From positions 1 to 27,644 of IMG/VR virus record IMGVR_UViG_3300027983_000101: 27,644 nt of DNA. One strand, given 5' to 3'. Source of the stretch: a virus. Of this stretch, positions 1 through 6,684 are shown in pieces. How positions within the stretch are numbered: the stretch's first letter is position 1; each line of letters opens with the position of its first letter. The notes under the pieces were generated by a model that was not told the origin of the DNA, made no database searches, and saw only the letters and a list, made by a program, of their open reading frames with translations. A program made the translations under genes and the position numbers.

Positions 1-53
1 AAGAAGCTGGTGACTGGGTAGAGGTACCCGAGGTAATCGATGAAGCTGAGTAA
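1..53 (+). CDS. C-terminal end of an unidentified upstream gene (partial)
   Basis: The frame starting at base 3 is open from the window edge to TAA at 51-53 and gives a short acidic C-terminus (EAGDWVEVPEVIDEAE). It overlaps the endolysin start by 14 bases, a tight overlap typical of co-transcribed phage genes. From its place before the lysis genes it could be the end of a tail or receptor-binding protein, but that is inferred from position only; 16 residues do not identify a family. The other two frames close earlier. Confidence 0.45.
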   Translation, partial: EAGDWVEVPEVIDEAE

Positions 54-603
54 CCCAGCCCCAGGACGACCCGTAACCTCCTCCTACGGCTGGCGAATCC
101 ACCCCATTACCAAAAAACGTGCCTTTCACAGAGGCACCGACTTCGGCGGAACCTTCGACGTCCTCGCTGCCGGAGACGGCGAAATCGTACACATCGGTTG
201 GTCCCCCAAAGGCGGAGGACACGTAGTCATTATCGAACACGAACGCGACCTCTACACCGTCTACTACCACGGCGCACACAAAACCGCCCTCCCCGTCGGC
301 CACAAAATTAAAACAAACGAACTCATTTACCGTTCAGGCTCAACCGGGGCCAGCACAGGGCCCCACCTCCACTTTGAAGTAAGAACTAGCAAAAAATGGG
401 GCACCGACACATCCCCAGAACCATATTTTAAAGAGCAAGAACCTACAAAACTTGTTGAAGACGGCAAACTTGGTAAAAACACGTGGTCTGCTGTTCAAAC
501 ACGTTTGCGAAAAGCAGGTTACTACAATGGTCGTATCGACGGACTACCTGGTAGACTAACTGTGTCCGGACTACAGAAATATATTAACGAAGGAAAATTC
601 TAA
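40..603 (+). CDS. Endolysin: M23-type (LytM-like) metallopeptidase with C-terminal peptidoglycan-binding domain
   Basis: This 187-aa protein should cut peptide bonds in host peptidoglycan at the end of infection. The N-terminal part is an M23 zinc peptidase: the HxxxD zinc motif is at H30/D34 (FHRGTDF), the HxH motif at H109/H111 (GPHLHFEV), and an extra His lies in YYHGAH (about 77). Residues about 137-187 look like a small peptidoglycan-binding domain (LGKNTWSAVQTRLRKAGYYN). There is no signal peptide, so release should need the holin downstream. The ATG at 40 follows a GAGGT ribosome-binding site and overlaps the previous gene. By hand count, GC is about 56% over 61-420 and about 41% over 421-600, with the break at the domain border. 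The peptidase call is firm; the substrate bond is unknown. Confidence 0.9.
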   Translation: MKLSNPAPGRPVTSSYGWRIHPITKKRAFHRGTDFGGTFDVLAAGDGEIVHIGWSPKGGGHVVIIEHERDLYTVYYHGAHKTALPVGHKIKTNELIYRSGSTGASTGPHLHFEVRTSKKWGTDTSPEPYFKEQEPTKLVEDGKLGKNTWSAVQTRLRKAGYYNGRIDGLPGRLTVSGLQKYINEGKF

Positions 604-635
604 TGGGACCTAAGAAAAAAGGCGGTAAGTACTAA
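603..635 (+). CDS. Ten-residue basic mini-gene between endolysin and holin
   Basis: ATG at 603 overlaps the endolysin TAA (TAATG), and its own TAA at 633-635 overlaps the holin ATG in the same way. The product would be MGPKKKGGKY, five of ten residues basic. AAGGA sits about 8 bases before the ATG. The double stop/start overlap suggests that ribosomes leaving the endolysin reading frame re-initiate here and then on the holin, so this may be a translational coupler rather than a functional peptide. I know of no family for it. Chance occurrence cannot be excluded for a frame this short. Confidence 0.5.
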   Translation: MGPKKKGGKY

Positions 636-853
636 TGAACGAACTAACTTTTGCCATTAAAAGCGCACAAGGTTACGCCAAAGCAATCATTGCGGGTGTC
701 GGAAGTGTCCTTGTAGGTCTTAGTGGCCTTAGCGCCGAATTAAACATCACTGTCGTACCAGCAGAAGCACAAAGTTGGATTACGTTTGCACTTGCCGCGT
801 TAACGGCTTTTTCTACTTGGGCTGTTCCTAACGCAGAGCCGGACGGCAAATAA
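635..853 (+). CDS. Putative holin (small two-helix membrane protein)
   Basis: This 72-aa protein has two hydrophobic stretches, about residues 17-35 (AIIAGVGSVLVGLSGLSAEL) and 48-64 (WITFALAALTAFSTWAV), and a polar, charged C-terminus (PNAEPDGK). Size, two membrane spans and a place directly behind an endolysin that lacks a signal peptide fit a holin that opens the membrane at lysis. The start overlaps the 10-codon mini-gene stop, and only a weak GGCGGT lies upstream, so coupled translation is likely. A hairpin terminator overlaps its stop codon. There is no signature motif, so the call rests on topology and context. Confidence 0.72.
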   Translation: MNELTFAIKSAQGYAKAIIAGVGSVLVGLSGLSAELNITVVPAEAQSWITFALAALTAFSTWAVPNAEPDGK

Positions 854-879
854 AAAAGGCCCCCTAATGGGCCTTTTTT
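852..879. terminator. Bidirectional Rho-independent terminator between holin and a leftward mini-gene
   Basis: AAAAAAGGCCC (852-862) pairs perfectly with GGGCCTTTTTT (869-879) around a 6-base loop. The A-run and T-run flank a GC core, so the same hairpin reads as stem plus U-tract on both strands. It overlaps the holin stop (851-853) on the plus strand and the last two bases of the mini-gene stop (878-880) on the minus strand, exactly where two convergent genes would share a terminator. Confidence 0.88.
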
Positions 880-958
880 ATTGGCAACTGTCGCACATTA
901 GTGCTTCCATGGGGTCAACTGGGCATACGACACCGGCAACGATTTCTACATTATCCAT
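878..958 (-). CDS. 26-residue Cys-rich mini-protein, the only leftward gene inside the late region
   Basis: The minus strand reads ATG at 958 to TAA at 878-880 and gives MDNVEIVAGVVC, then PVDPMEALMCDSCQ. It has three Cys; the last two form a CxxC four residues before the stop, so metal binding is possible. AAAAGGA lies 7 bases before the ATG. The stop runs directly into the shared hairpin terminator, so the gene has its own start, ribosome-binding site and terminator. It faces away from the exonuclease gene that begins at 1006. I do not recognise a family. It is short enough to need comparison with relatives. Confidence 0.6.
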   Translation of the reverse strand: MDNVEIVAGVVCPVDPMEALMCDSCQ

Positions 959-982
959 ATTTTTTTCCTTTTTACGCTAAGA

Positions 983-1003
983 TTGTCCAGACGGTTGGGA
1001 CAA
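983..1003. promoter_or_regulatory. Inverted repeat (operator-like dyad) between divergent genes
   Basis: TTGTCC (983-988) and GGACAA (998-1003) are perfect inverted copies separated by 9 bases. They sit in the 47-base gap between the leftward mini-gene start (958) and the exonuclease ATG (1006). A regulator binding here could control both genes, or the dyad could fold as RNA just upstream of the exonuclease start. Six-base arms are short, so chance is a real alternative. I see no convincing -10/-35 pair for either gene. Confidence 0.3.
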
Positions 1004-1005
1004 CT

Positions 1006-1740
1006 ATGAAGATACTTTTATTGGACCTTGAAACATCACCAAACTTGGCGTATGTGTGGGGTTTGTGGGACCAGAACGTGTCAATTAACCAAATAGTCTC
1101 ATCGACAGAAGTTATTTGTTTTGGTGCCCGCTGGTATGGCCAGCGGAAAGTCCAGTTTAGCTCAGTCCACCATGATGGTAAAGAGGCAATGCTTAAAGCT
1201 ATACATAAGCTTTTAGATGAGGCGGATGCTGTGGTGGGTTGGAATAGTGCGGGCTTTGATGTGAAGCATTTGTATCGGGAGTTTATTCAGAATGGTATGT
1301 TGCCTCCGTCTCCACATAAGGAGATTGATTTGATGCGTACTGCGAAAGCTCGGTTTAGGTTTCCGTCAAACAAACTTGATTATGTTGCTCAGAAGCTTGG
1401 TATGGGTGCGAAAGTTAAGCACAGTGGTTTTGATTTGTGGACTAAGTGCATGTCGGGTGATGAGAAGGCTTGGCGTGAGATGAAGAAGTACCAGATTCAG
1501 GACGTAAATTTGCTTGTGGGTTTGTATGAAAAGTTTTTGCCGTGGATTAAGAATCACCCAAACCGGGCAATTATTGATGGTAGGCCGGATAGTTGCATTA
1601 GTTGTGCGTCTGACAAGTTGCAGTCTAGGGGCACTGATGTTACTAGTGTTGGTGTGTATAACAAGTTCCAATGCCGGAGTTGTGGCAAGTGGCAGCGTGG
1701 CAGTAAGAGTGTGGCTATTGGTACAATGAGAAGCATTTAG
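1006..1740 (+). CDS. DEDDy-type 3'-5' exonuclease (RNase H-like fold) with C-terminal zinc ribbon
   Basis: This 244-aa protein has the acidic residues of a DnaQ/PolB-type exonuclease: D7 and E9 in LLLDLETSP, D85 in GWNSAGFDVKHL, and a YxxxD motif at Y162/D166 (YQIQD). Residues 197-226 add a four-Cys zinc ribbon (CISC and CRSC). It probably degrades single-stranded DNA or RNA; substrate and role are unknown. I chose ATG 1006 because the homology-like sequence begins there. An in-frame open stretch back to 901 would run through the leftward mini-gene and has no ribosome-binding site. It is oddly placed between lysis and packaging genes, away from the replication block, and could act on DNA ends during packaging. 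Confidence 0.8.
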   Translation: MKILLLDLETSPNLAYVWGLWDQNVSINQIVSSTEVICFGARWYGQRKVQFSSVHHDGKEAMLKAIHKLLDEADAVVGWNSAGFDVKHLYREFIQNGMLPPSPHKEIDLMRTAKARFRFPSNKLDYVAQKLGMGAKVKHSGFDLWTKCMSGDEKAWREMKKYQIQDVNLLVGLYEKFLPWIKNHPNRAIIDGRPDSCISCASDKLQSRGTDVTSVGVYNKFQCRSCGKWQRGSKSVAIGTMRSI

Positions 1741-1749
1741 GAGGTTTTT

Positions 1750-2058
1750 ATGTCTATGCTGTCATCTGATAATAGTCCGGGTACGTTTAGTAGTGATGAA
1801 AACCCGAAACCGCCTAACCAGGTTGTTGATGATTTTCATCAGAATAGTGATTTGAATGCTCGTGCGGAGGCGCAACATCATACATTGGGTCCGGGCCCGA
1901 CACAGGCCGCGCCGGGTAATCACACTCATGATGGCGGTGATTCGTCGCTGATTCTTGAGGGGCAAACGATTAGTGGTTCTCGGGCGTCTGATGCTTGGCG
2001 TATTTCGGTTAATGCTATTCTTGTTCGTCTTGGAGCTGTCGATAATTCGACCCCATAA
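1750..2058 (+). CDS. Small protein of unknown function before terminase; possible small-terminase position
   Basis: This 102-aa, soluble, low-hydrophobicity protein has an ATG at 1750 behind a strong TAGGAGG that overlaps the preceding stop. A His/Gly/Pro-rich middle (QHHTLGPGPTQAAPG then NHTHDGGDSS) resembles linker segments seen in phage head or tail-fibre proteins. The C-terminal 35 residues (SRASDAWRISVNAILVRLGA) look helical. Its stop overlaps the terminase ATG (TAATG), so the two are co-translated. The position is where a small terminase subunit often lies, but I see no helix-turn-helix, so that role is only a suggestion. Confidence 0.75.
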   Translation: MSMLSSDNSPGTFSSDENPKPPNQVVDDFHQNSDLNARAEAQHHTLGPGPTQAAPGNHTHDGGDSSLILEGQTISGSRASDAWRISVNAILVRLGAVDNSTP

Positions 2059-3641
2059 TGCCAGCGAAAGTTAGACAACCTACTTCGGCAGAGCTGTTGC
2101 AGCTCGCCATTAGTGAGCTGGGCCAAAGTATTCATAAACCGAATATTTTGAATTATGGGGAGAAACCTTACCCTGAGCAGCTTCGGTTTCATAAATCAAC
2201 TAAACGTGGACGTTTTATTTCTGGAGGTAACCGTGGGGGTAAATCGGATGCTGAGGTGGTGGAATCTATTTACTGGGCTACAGACACTCATCCATACCTT
2301 AAACGACCTGGTTCATGGGGTTCTGGCCCGATTCAACTGAGATTTGTTGTTGTTGACGTAGCTAAAGGTATTGAGCAGATTATTTTGCCGAAGATGAAAC
2401 GGTGGATTCCTCGCTCATATTTGAAAGATGGCGACTGGTCTAAAAGTTGGGATGCCACTAACTACATTTTGACGTTTGAGAATGGTTCGACAATTGATTT
2501 TGTGACGTGGGGTATGGACATGATGAAACTGGGTGGTGTGCCCCGTCACGGCATTTTCTTTGATGAGGAGCCTCCACAAAACATTTTTAACGAGTCGATG
2601 ATGCGTTTGATTGACTACAACGGTTTTTGGGTGATTGCGGCCACACCAATTAAGGGTATGGGGTGGACGTTTGATTTGCTGTGGGAACCGGCTTTGGAGG
2701 GTAAAGCGGAGGAGATTGATACGTTCTCCCTGTCGGCTGAGCAGAACCCGTACATTCAGGCTGATGATGATGACATGAATTTTTACATGATGGGCATGAA
2801 CAAAGAGGAGAGGGATATCCGTGAAAAGGGTAGTTTTGTGGCTCGTAGTGGTCTTGTGTTTCCTGACTTTGCTCAAAACATTAACCAGTATTTAGTGGAT
2901 TTTGGTCCTGGGGATGTGCCAAAGGATTGGGCTGTGTATGCGTCTGTTGACCACGGTTTAAATAACCCGACTGCGTGGTTGTGGCATGCTGTGTCTCCGA
3001 CAGGAGATATTGTGACGTTTGCGGAACATTACCAATCAAACATGATTGTGTCGGAGCACGCACAGCTTGTGAAGCAGCGGGAGCTTAGTTGGGGGCGTAA
3101 ACCTGAGTCTGTAGAGCGTATGGGCGACCCTGCGATGCGTCAACGCAACGGGGTGACCGGCACATCGATTATTCAAGAATATGCGCTCCACGGGGTGTAC
3201 GTGAACGTTGAGGGGATACCCCACGATGTTATGGTTGGTATTGAGAAGATGCAGGCGTATTTGCGTCGCCGTAACGATACCCGTTGGGGACCCGACAGGC
3301 CCAAATGGGTTATTTCTCGTAACTGTGCCAATTTTATTCGGGAAATGAAGAAGCTGCGCTGGTCGTCGTACAGTTCGGACAAGATGGCGTATGAGATGAA
3401 CAAGCAGGAAGTTGTGCACAAAAAAGATGACCACGCTTTTGATTCTGCCCGCTATTTTGCTACGACACGGCCTGATTTGAAGCCTGTTGCTGATGTTAAA
3501 AGTGACGCAGAGCCGCCAACTACGCTAAGCTATGAAGAATTGCTTTTGAAGATGCGAGAAGACCCTAACGTCGAGTTCGCAGAAGACAGAGCGTACGACG
3601 ACGGACCTACCGTCATTGCAGGATATGGAGACTACTACTAA
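2058..3641 (+). CDS. terL: Terminase large subunit (packaging ATPase and nuclease)
   Basis: This 527-aa protein is the motor that pumps DNA into the procapsid at the portal and cuts the concatemer. The ATPase domain shows a Walker A-like P-loop at residues 55-63 (SGGNRGGKS) and a Walker B with catalytic acid at about 166-171 (IFFDEE). The C-terminal RNase H-like nuclease starts near YASVDHGLNNPTA (first Asp) and ends with the DDHAFDSARY region (last Asp). Length is usual for phage large terminases. The start overlaps the previous stop and has no clear ribosome-binding site, which suggests coupled translation. The downstream gene also overlaps by one base. No obvious small subunit lies nearby. 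Confidence 0.95.
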   Translation: MPAKVRQPTSAELLQLAISELGQSIHKPNILNYGEKPYPEQLRFHKSTKRGRFISGGNRGGKSDAEVVESIYWATDTHPYLKRPGSWGSGPIQLRFVVVDVAKGIEQIILPKMKRWIPRSYLKDGDWSKSWDATNYILTFENGSTIDFVTWGMDMMKLGGVPRHGIFFDEEPPQNIFNESMMRLIDYNGFWVIAATPIKGMGWTFDLLWEPALEGKAEEIDTFSLSAEQNPYIQADDDDMNFYMMGMNKEERDIREKGSFVARSGLVFPDFAQNINQYLVDFGPGDVPKDWAVYASVDHGLNNPTAWLWHAVSPTGDIVTFAEHYQSNMIVSEHAQLVKQRELSWGRKPESVERMGDPAMRQRNGVTGTSIIQEYALHGVYVNVEGIPHDVMVGIEKMQAYLRRRNDTRWGPDRPKWVISRNCANFIREMKKLRWSSYSSDKMAYEMNKQEVVHKKDDHAFDSARYFATTRPDLKPVADVKSDAEPPTTLSYEELLLKMREDPNVEFAEDRAYDDGPTVIAGYGDYY

Positions 3642-4168
3642 TGACTAGATTTTTCCTAACCGACGCTCCCACCATGTCGCCGGGAGTGTGCTGGATAACT
3701 AAAACTGGTGTTGGGCCTTTCATTGACACCGGCGTTGACCTTAGTTTGCATGTTGTTGACCGTGGGCGGATGTACATTTCTGTAGACGCCCTGCGCGAAA
3801 TGGCGCAAATTGCGGGACTATTCGACGAAAAAGAACCTGTTTCTGTCGAACTCAAGAAAAAAGAATGGTACGACAAAGGCTACCAAGACGCTTCAAAGGA
3901 GATAAATAAAGATGCTATTGACAATTTTATTCAGCACGTTAGTCGTAACGCTGTTGGGGCTGCTGGTGTTGCAGTACTGGGCTCACCACAAAACAATGTC
4001 ACAGCTGCTGGAGCAGCAGTTTCTGAACCTGCGGGAATCGATGCAGGAAAGCCGGAAGACAGTGCAGGTGTTAGCAGACCTGAACGAAAAGGCTCAAGCA
4101 CTAATAGCGTCAAGCGACCCGCTAGCGTTTCAACAAATTCAAGCGATGAATCAAACTTTAGATTATAG
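3641..4168 (+). CDS. Unknown protein whose C-terminal half overlaps the next gene in another frame
   Basis: The 175-aa product begins at an ATG overlapping the terminase stop (TAATG), with GGAG 10 bases upstream. Residues 1-95 look like a genuine folded domain (GPFIDTGVDL, RGRMYISVDALREMAQ, GYQDASKE). From about residue 92 it is a disordered Ala/Ser/Gly/Pro-rich stretch lying over the first 257 bases of the gene starting at 3912, in a different frame. Because its frame has no earlier stop, a real N-terminus forces this long overlap. The tail may be functional disorder or tolerated read-out. The GPFIDTG...YIS pattern recalls small zinc-binding proteins next to some phage terminases, but the usual Cys pairs are absent here. 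Function unknown. Confidence 0.65.
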   Translation: MTRFFLTDAPTMSPGVCWITKTGVGPFIDTGVDLSLHVVDRGRMYISVDALREMAQIAGLFDEKEPVSVELKKKEWYDKGYQDASKEINKDAIDNFIQHVSRNAVGAAGVAVLGSPQNNVTAAGAAVSEPAGIDAGKPEDSAGVSRPERKGSSTNSVKRPASVSTNSSDESNFRL

Positions 4169-4325
4169 TGGTTACCAGGACTACGACCCGTCAGATGAGG
4201 CTGAGTCTGACAGAATCGCTAAACGAAACCCTAACCTTTCAGCAGGAGACGACGTAGATGGCCAAGAAGCCCGCCAATTATTCGCAGAACTCACCGGGGC
4301 TGACCCAGAATTCTACGGTAATTAA
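3912..4325 (+). CDS. Membrane-anchored coiled-coil protein between terminase and portal
   Basis: The 137-aa product has one N-terminal membrane helix (residues 2-24, Leu/Val/Thr-rich), then a heptad-like helix (LLEQQFLNLRESMQESRKT, LADLNEKAQALIAS), and an acidic C-terminus (YQDYDPSDEAESDRIAKR). The ATG has AAAGGAG about 10 bases upstream. Its 5' end overlaps the preceding gene by 257 bases and its 3' end overlaps the portal gene by 68 bases, each in a different frame. A membrane-tethered helical protein here could tie packaging or procapsid assembly to the membrane, but that is speculation. The sequence is much more protein-like than the competing frame over the shared bases. Confidence 0.75.
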   Translation: MLLTILFSTLVVTLLGLLVLQYWAHHKTMSQLLEQQFLNLRESMQESRKTVQVLADLNEKAQALIASSDPLAFQQIQAMNQTLDYSGYQDYDPSDEAESDRIAKRNPNLSAGDDVDGQEARQLFAELTGADPEFYGN

Positions 4326-6393
4326 ACTCCCCGAAGACGGGTTAAACATTGAGCGGTTCCGTGAAAGCGCGGAGGCCAAAAAAATGGTTGCTTGGGTTCA
4401 GTCTGAGTGGTCTAAAGCTAAAACTGCTCGCACCCAGAAACAGTTGCAATGGTTTAACAACATGGCAATGTTTTATGGTCACCACTGGGTTGAGCAGACT
4501 CGCGGAGATTTTCCAGACGGGTATAAAGACAAACTGTTTACGCCGCGTAAGCCTTACTACCACCAGCGTAAAACCATTAACCGTATCCGGTCTTATGTGC
4601 GTTCGGAAATGTCGAAGATGCTGTCATCTTTCCCCAGTGTGCAAGCAATCCCTTCTTCTAGTGAAGACGAAGACCAGAGGGCCGCGTTTGCCGCTGAGCA
4701 GGCGTGGACGTCTATTAGTGAGGCTAAGAAGCTTCGTCAGCACATGTCGCGTGCGATGTGGTGGACGGTAGTTACTGGTAACGGTTTTTTAAAAACGCAT
4801 TGGGACACTACGTGTATGGACAAAGTGTCGGGTGAAATGGGTGACATTAAGTATGGCCACGTCACCCCGTTTCACCTTTTTGTTCCCGACATCCGCGAAC
4901 AAGACATTGAGGACCAGCCGTTTGTTATTAACGCTTATACGAAAACGGTGGAGTGGGCTGAATACTATTTCGCTAAAGAACTAAACGGAATTAGGTTAGC
5001 TCCTAGCACGTCCAGTGCCAACCAAATATTAGATGAGGCTTACCTAAACTTGGGTCACAGCAAAGCTCCCGACAGTGTGATTGTGTACGAAACGTGGGTA
5101 AAGCCTGGTGCAACCAAACTGATGCCAAACGGCGGGGTTATCATCAGCATTGATGACCTCCTCATCAGCATGTACAAAGACGGGTTCCCTTACGACCACC
5201 AAATGTACCCGTTCACCAAGTTTGAGCACATCCCCACAGCCACCTTCTACGCTGACAGCACCATTGTGGACCTGTCGCAGTTGCAGAAAGAATACAACGG
5301 TCTCCGTTCAGAAATTGCTGAAGCGGGTCGGCGTATGGCTAAGCCACAGTTGATTGCCCCTATGGGTTCTATAGTTCCATCTAAGTTGACGAACGAGCCC
5401 GGTCTGGTGATTCAGTACAAGCCGGGTATGGCACCACCACAACCTTTGCCTTTGTCGCCTTTGCCCCAGTATTATTTGGACCAGCAGGACCGTGTGTTGA
5501 ATGACTGGATTGATATTTCTGGTGAGCGGGAAGTGTCGAGGGGTAGTGCCCCCCCTGGTGTGACTTCTGGTACAGCTATTTCGTATTTGCAAGAAGCATC
5601 TAACCAGTATTTGACTCCACAATTCCAAAGCATTGAGGCTGGTATTGAGAAGATTGCTATACAAACTATTGAGTTGTTTGTACAGTATGTGGACATTCCT
5701 CGTAAGATTCGCACAATTGGCGCTGATGGTGCTTTCGACACAATGCTGTTGAAAGGTGCGGATGTGGCGTCAGGTACTGATATTCGTGTTGAGTCTGGTT
5801 CTAGTTTTGCTAAATCTAAGGCCGCTCAGGAAGCTCGTGTGATGGACATGTTTGCTGTCGGCATTATTGACCAGCAGGCTGCCGCACGCATGTTGGAGCT
5901 TGGTGGGGTTCAGAAAATCATGGATACCCTCAATGTGGCTGAGCGTAAAGCGCAACGCGAAAACATTAAAATGAAAATGCTTACTGTTGAAGATGTTGAA
6001 ATGTATCGTATGCAGGCTATGGAAGAAATTATGGCGAGTCTTCCTCCGGAGGCAATGCAAGACCCCGCAATTATGGAGCAGATTCAAAACATGCCAGCCC
6101 CAGCCGTAATTTCTGTCGATGATTTTGATATTCACGAAGTTCATGTGGAAACTCACAACAAGTTCCGTATGTCTCAAGAGTACGAAATTTTGGCGGATGA
6201 GATTAAAGCCCAGTTTGCTGAGCACGTTGCAATGCATAAACAAATTTTGCAGGAACGGGCAATGCAACAAATGATGATGGGTATGCCCCCACAAGCCGAA
6301 GGACAGGCTGGCCCTGAACAAGGTCCTGGTGCTATGATGGCACCTAACGGGGCTGTACCTGATATGGCTCCTGAACAACCTCAAGGAGTATAA
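4258..6393 (+). CDS. Portal protein (head-tail connector)
   Basis: This 711-aa protein forms the dodecameric ring through which DNA enters and leaves the capsid. Evidence is its size, its place between terminase and scaffold/capsid genes, and portal-like segments: an N-terminal helical region (AKTARTQKQLQWFNNMAMFY), a central REVSRGSAPPGVTSGTAIS stretch before long helices, and a stem/crown-like region DIRVESGSSFAKSKAAQEAR. The last 45 residues are rich in Met, Pro, Gly and Gln, probably a flexible tail inside the head. ATG 4258 has AGGAGA 9 bases upstream and lies inside the end of the previous gene. The large size fits podovirus-type portals. Confidence 0.9.
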   Translation: MAKKPANYSQNSPGLTQNSTVIKLPEDGLNIERFRESAEAKKMVAWVQSEWSKAKTARTQKQLQWFNNMAMFYGHHWVEQTRGDFPDGYKDKLFTPRKPYYHQRKTINRIRSYVRSEMSKMLSSFPSVQAIPSSSEDEDQRAAFAAEQAWTSISEAKKLRQHMSRAMWWTVVTGNGFLKTHWDTTCMDKVSGEMGDIKYGHVTPFHLFVPDIREQDIEDQPFVINAYTKTVEWAEYYFAKELNGIRLAPSTSSANQILDEAYLNLGHSKAPDSVIVYETWVKPGATKLMPNGGVIISIDDLLISMYKDGFPYDHQMYPFTKFEHIPTATFYADSTIVDLSQLQKEYNGLRSEIAEAGRRMAKPQLIAPMGSIVPSKLTNEPGLVIQYKPGMAPPQPLPLSPLPQYYLDQQDRVLNDWIDISGEREVSRGSAPPGVTSGTAISYLQEASNQYLTPQFQSIEAGIEKIAIQTIELFVQYVDIPRKIRTIGADGAFDTMLLKGADVASGTDIRVESGSSFAKSKAAQEARVMDMFAVGIIDQQAAARMLELGGVQKIMDTLNVAERKAQRENIKMKMLTVEDVEMYRMQAMEEIMASLPPEAMQDPAIMEQIQNMPAPAVISVDDFDIHEVHVETHNKFRMSQEYEILADEIKAQFAEHVAMHKQILQERAMQQMMMGMPPQAEGQAGPEQGPGAMMAPNGAVPDMAPEQPQGV

Positions 6394-6395
6394 CC

Positions 6396-6593
6396 ATGCC
6401 CGCATTTGATATTATTGGCAGCACCGCGCCTCAGCTTACCCCCCGCGTGACTCGTCACTACGGACGTAAGACTGTTGCACAGTTAAAAACAGAAATTCAG
6501 GCGCTTGACGCCACTACCTACACCGATAGAGTCGTGAACAACATGACTTATGACGACTTGGTGTATGCAGTACAGGTCACCCCCGAGGCTTAA
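6396..6593 (+). CDS. Small hypothetical protein between portal and scaffold
   Basis: The 65-aa product starts two bases after the portal stop with a clear AAGGAG 8 bases before the ATG. There is no membrane helix and no Cys. A C-terminal part (KTVAQLKTEIQALDATTYTD then RVVNNMTYDDLVYAVQ) looks alpha-helical with alternating charges, and the N-terminus has Pro/Thr (STAPQLTPRVTR). It sits in the head-assembly cluster and may be a minor head protein, but I do not recognise a family. Confidence 0.75.
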   Translation: MPAFDIIGSTAPQLTPRVTRHYGRKTVAQLKTEIQALDATTYTDRVVNNMTYDDLVYAVQVTPEA

Positions 6594-6623
6594 TAGCCTG
6601 TAGGGGTATGCAACACAACTAAA

Positions 6624-6634
6624 TACAGTACAAT
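6624..6634 (+). promoter_or_regulatory. Possible -10 promoter elements before the scaffold-capsid genes
   Basis: The 91-base gap 6594-6684 is the longest one in the head cluster. It contains two adjoining -10-like hexamers, TACAGT (6624-6629) and TACAAT (6629-6634), in an A/T-rich stretch. No good -35 lies 16-18 bases upstream. A promoter here would raise expression of scaffold and capsid above that of portal and terminase, which need far fewer copies. The rest of the gap is G-rich and ends in the AAGGAG of the scaffold gene. Confidence 0.25.
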
Positions 6635-6684
6635 TAAATCCACAATGCTAGGGCCTCACTGGGGGGTACGGCGATAAGGAGAAC

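Noticed and set aside
901-1005. Upstream extension of the exonuclease frame to a start at 901
   Set aside because: It runs antisense through the 26-aa leftward gene, has no ribosome-binding site, and the added 35 residues do not resemble the family, which begins with the first catalytic motif right after ATG 1006.
3857-3862. Six-A run in the gene after terminase as a frameshift site
   Set aside because: The -1 frame meets a stop at 3907-3909, and the downstream gene has its own ribosome-binding site and ATG, so no frameshift is needed to explain it.
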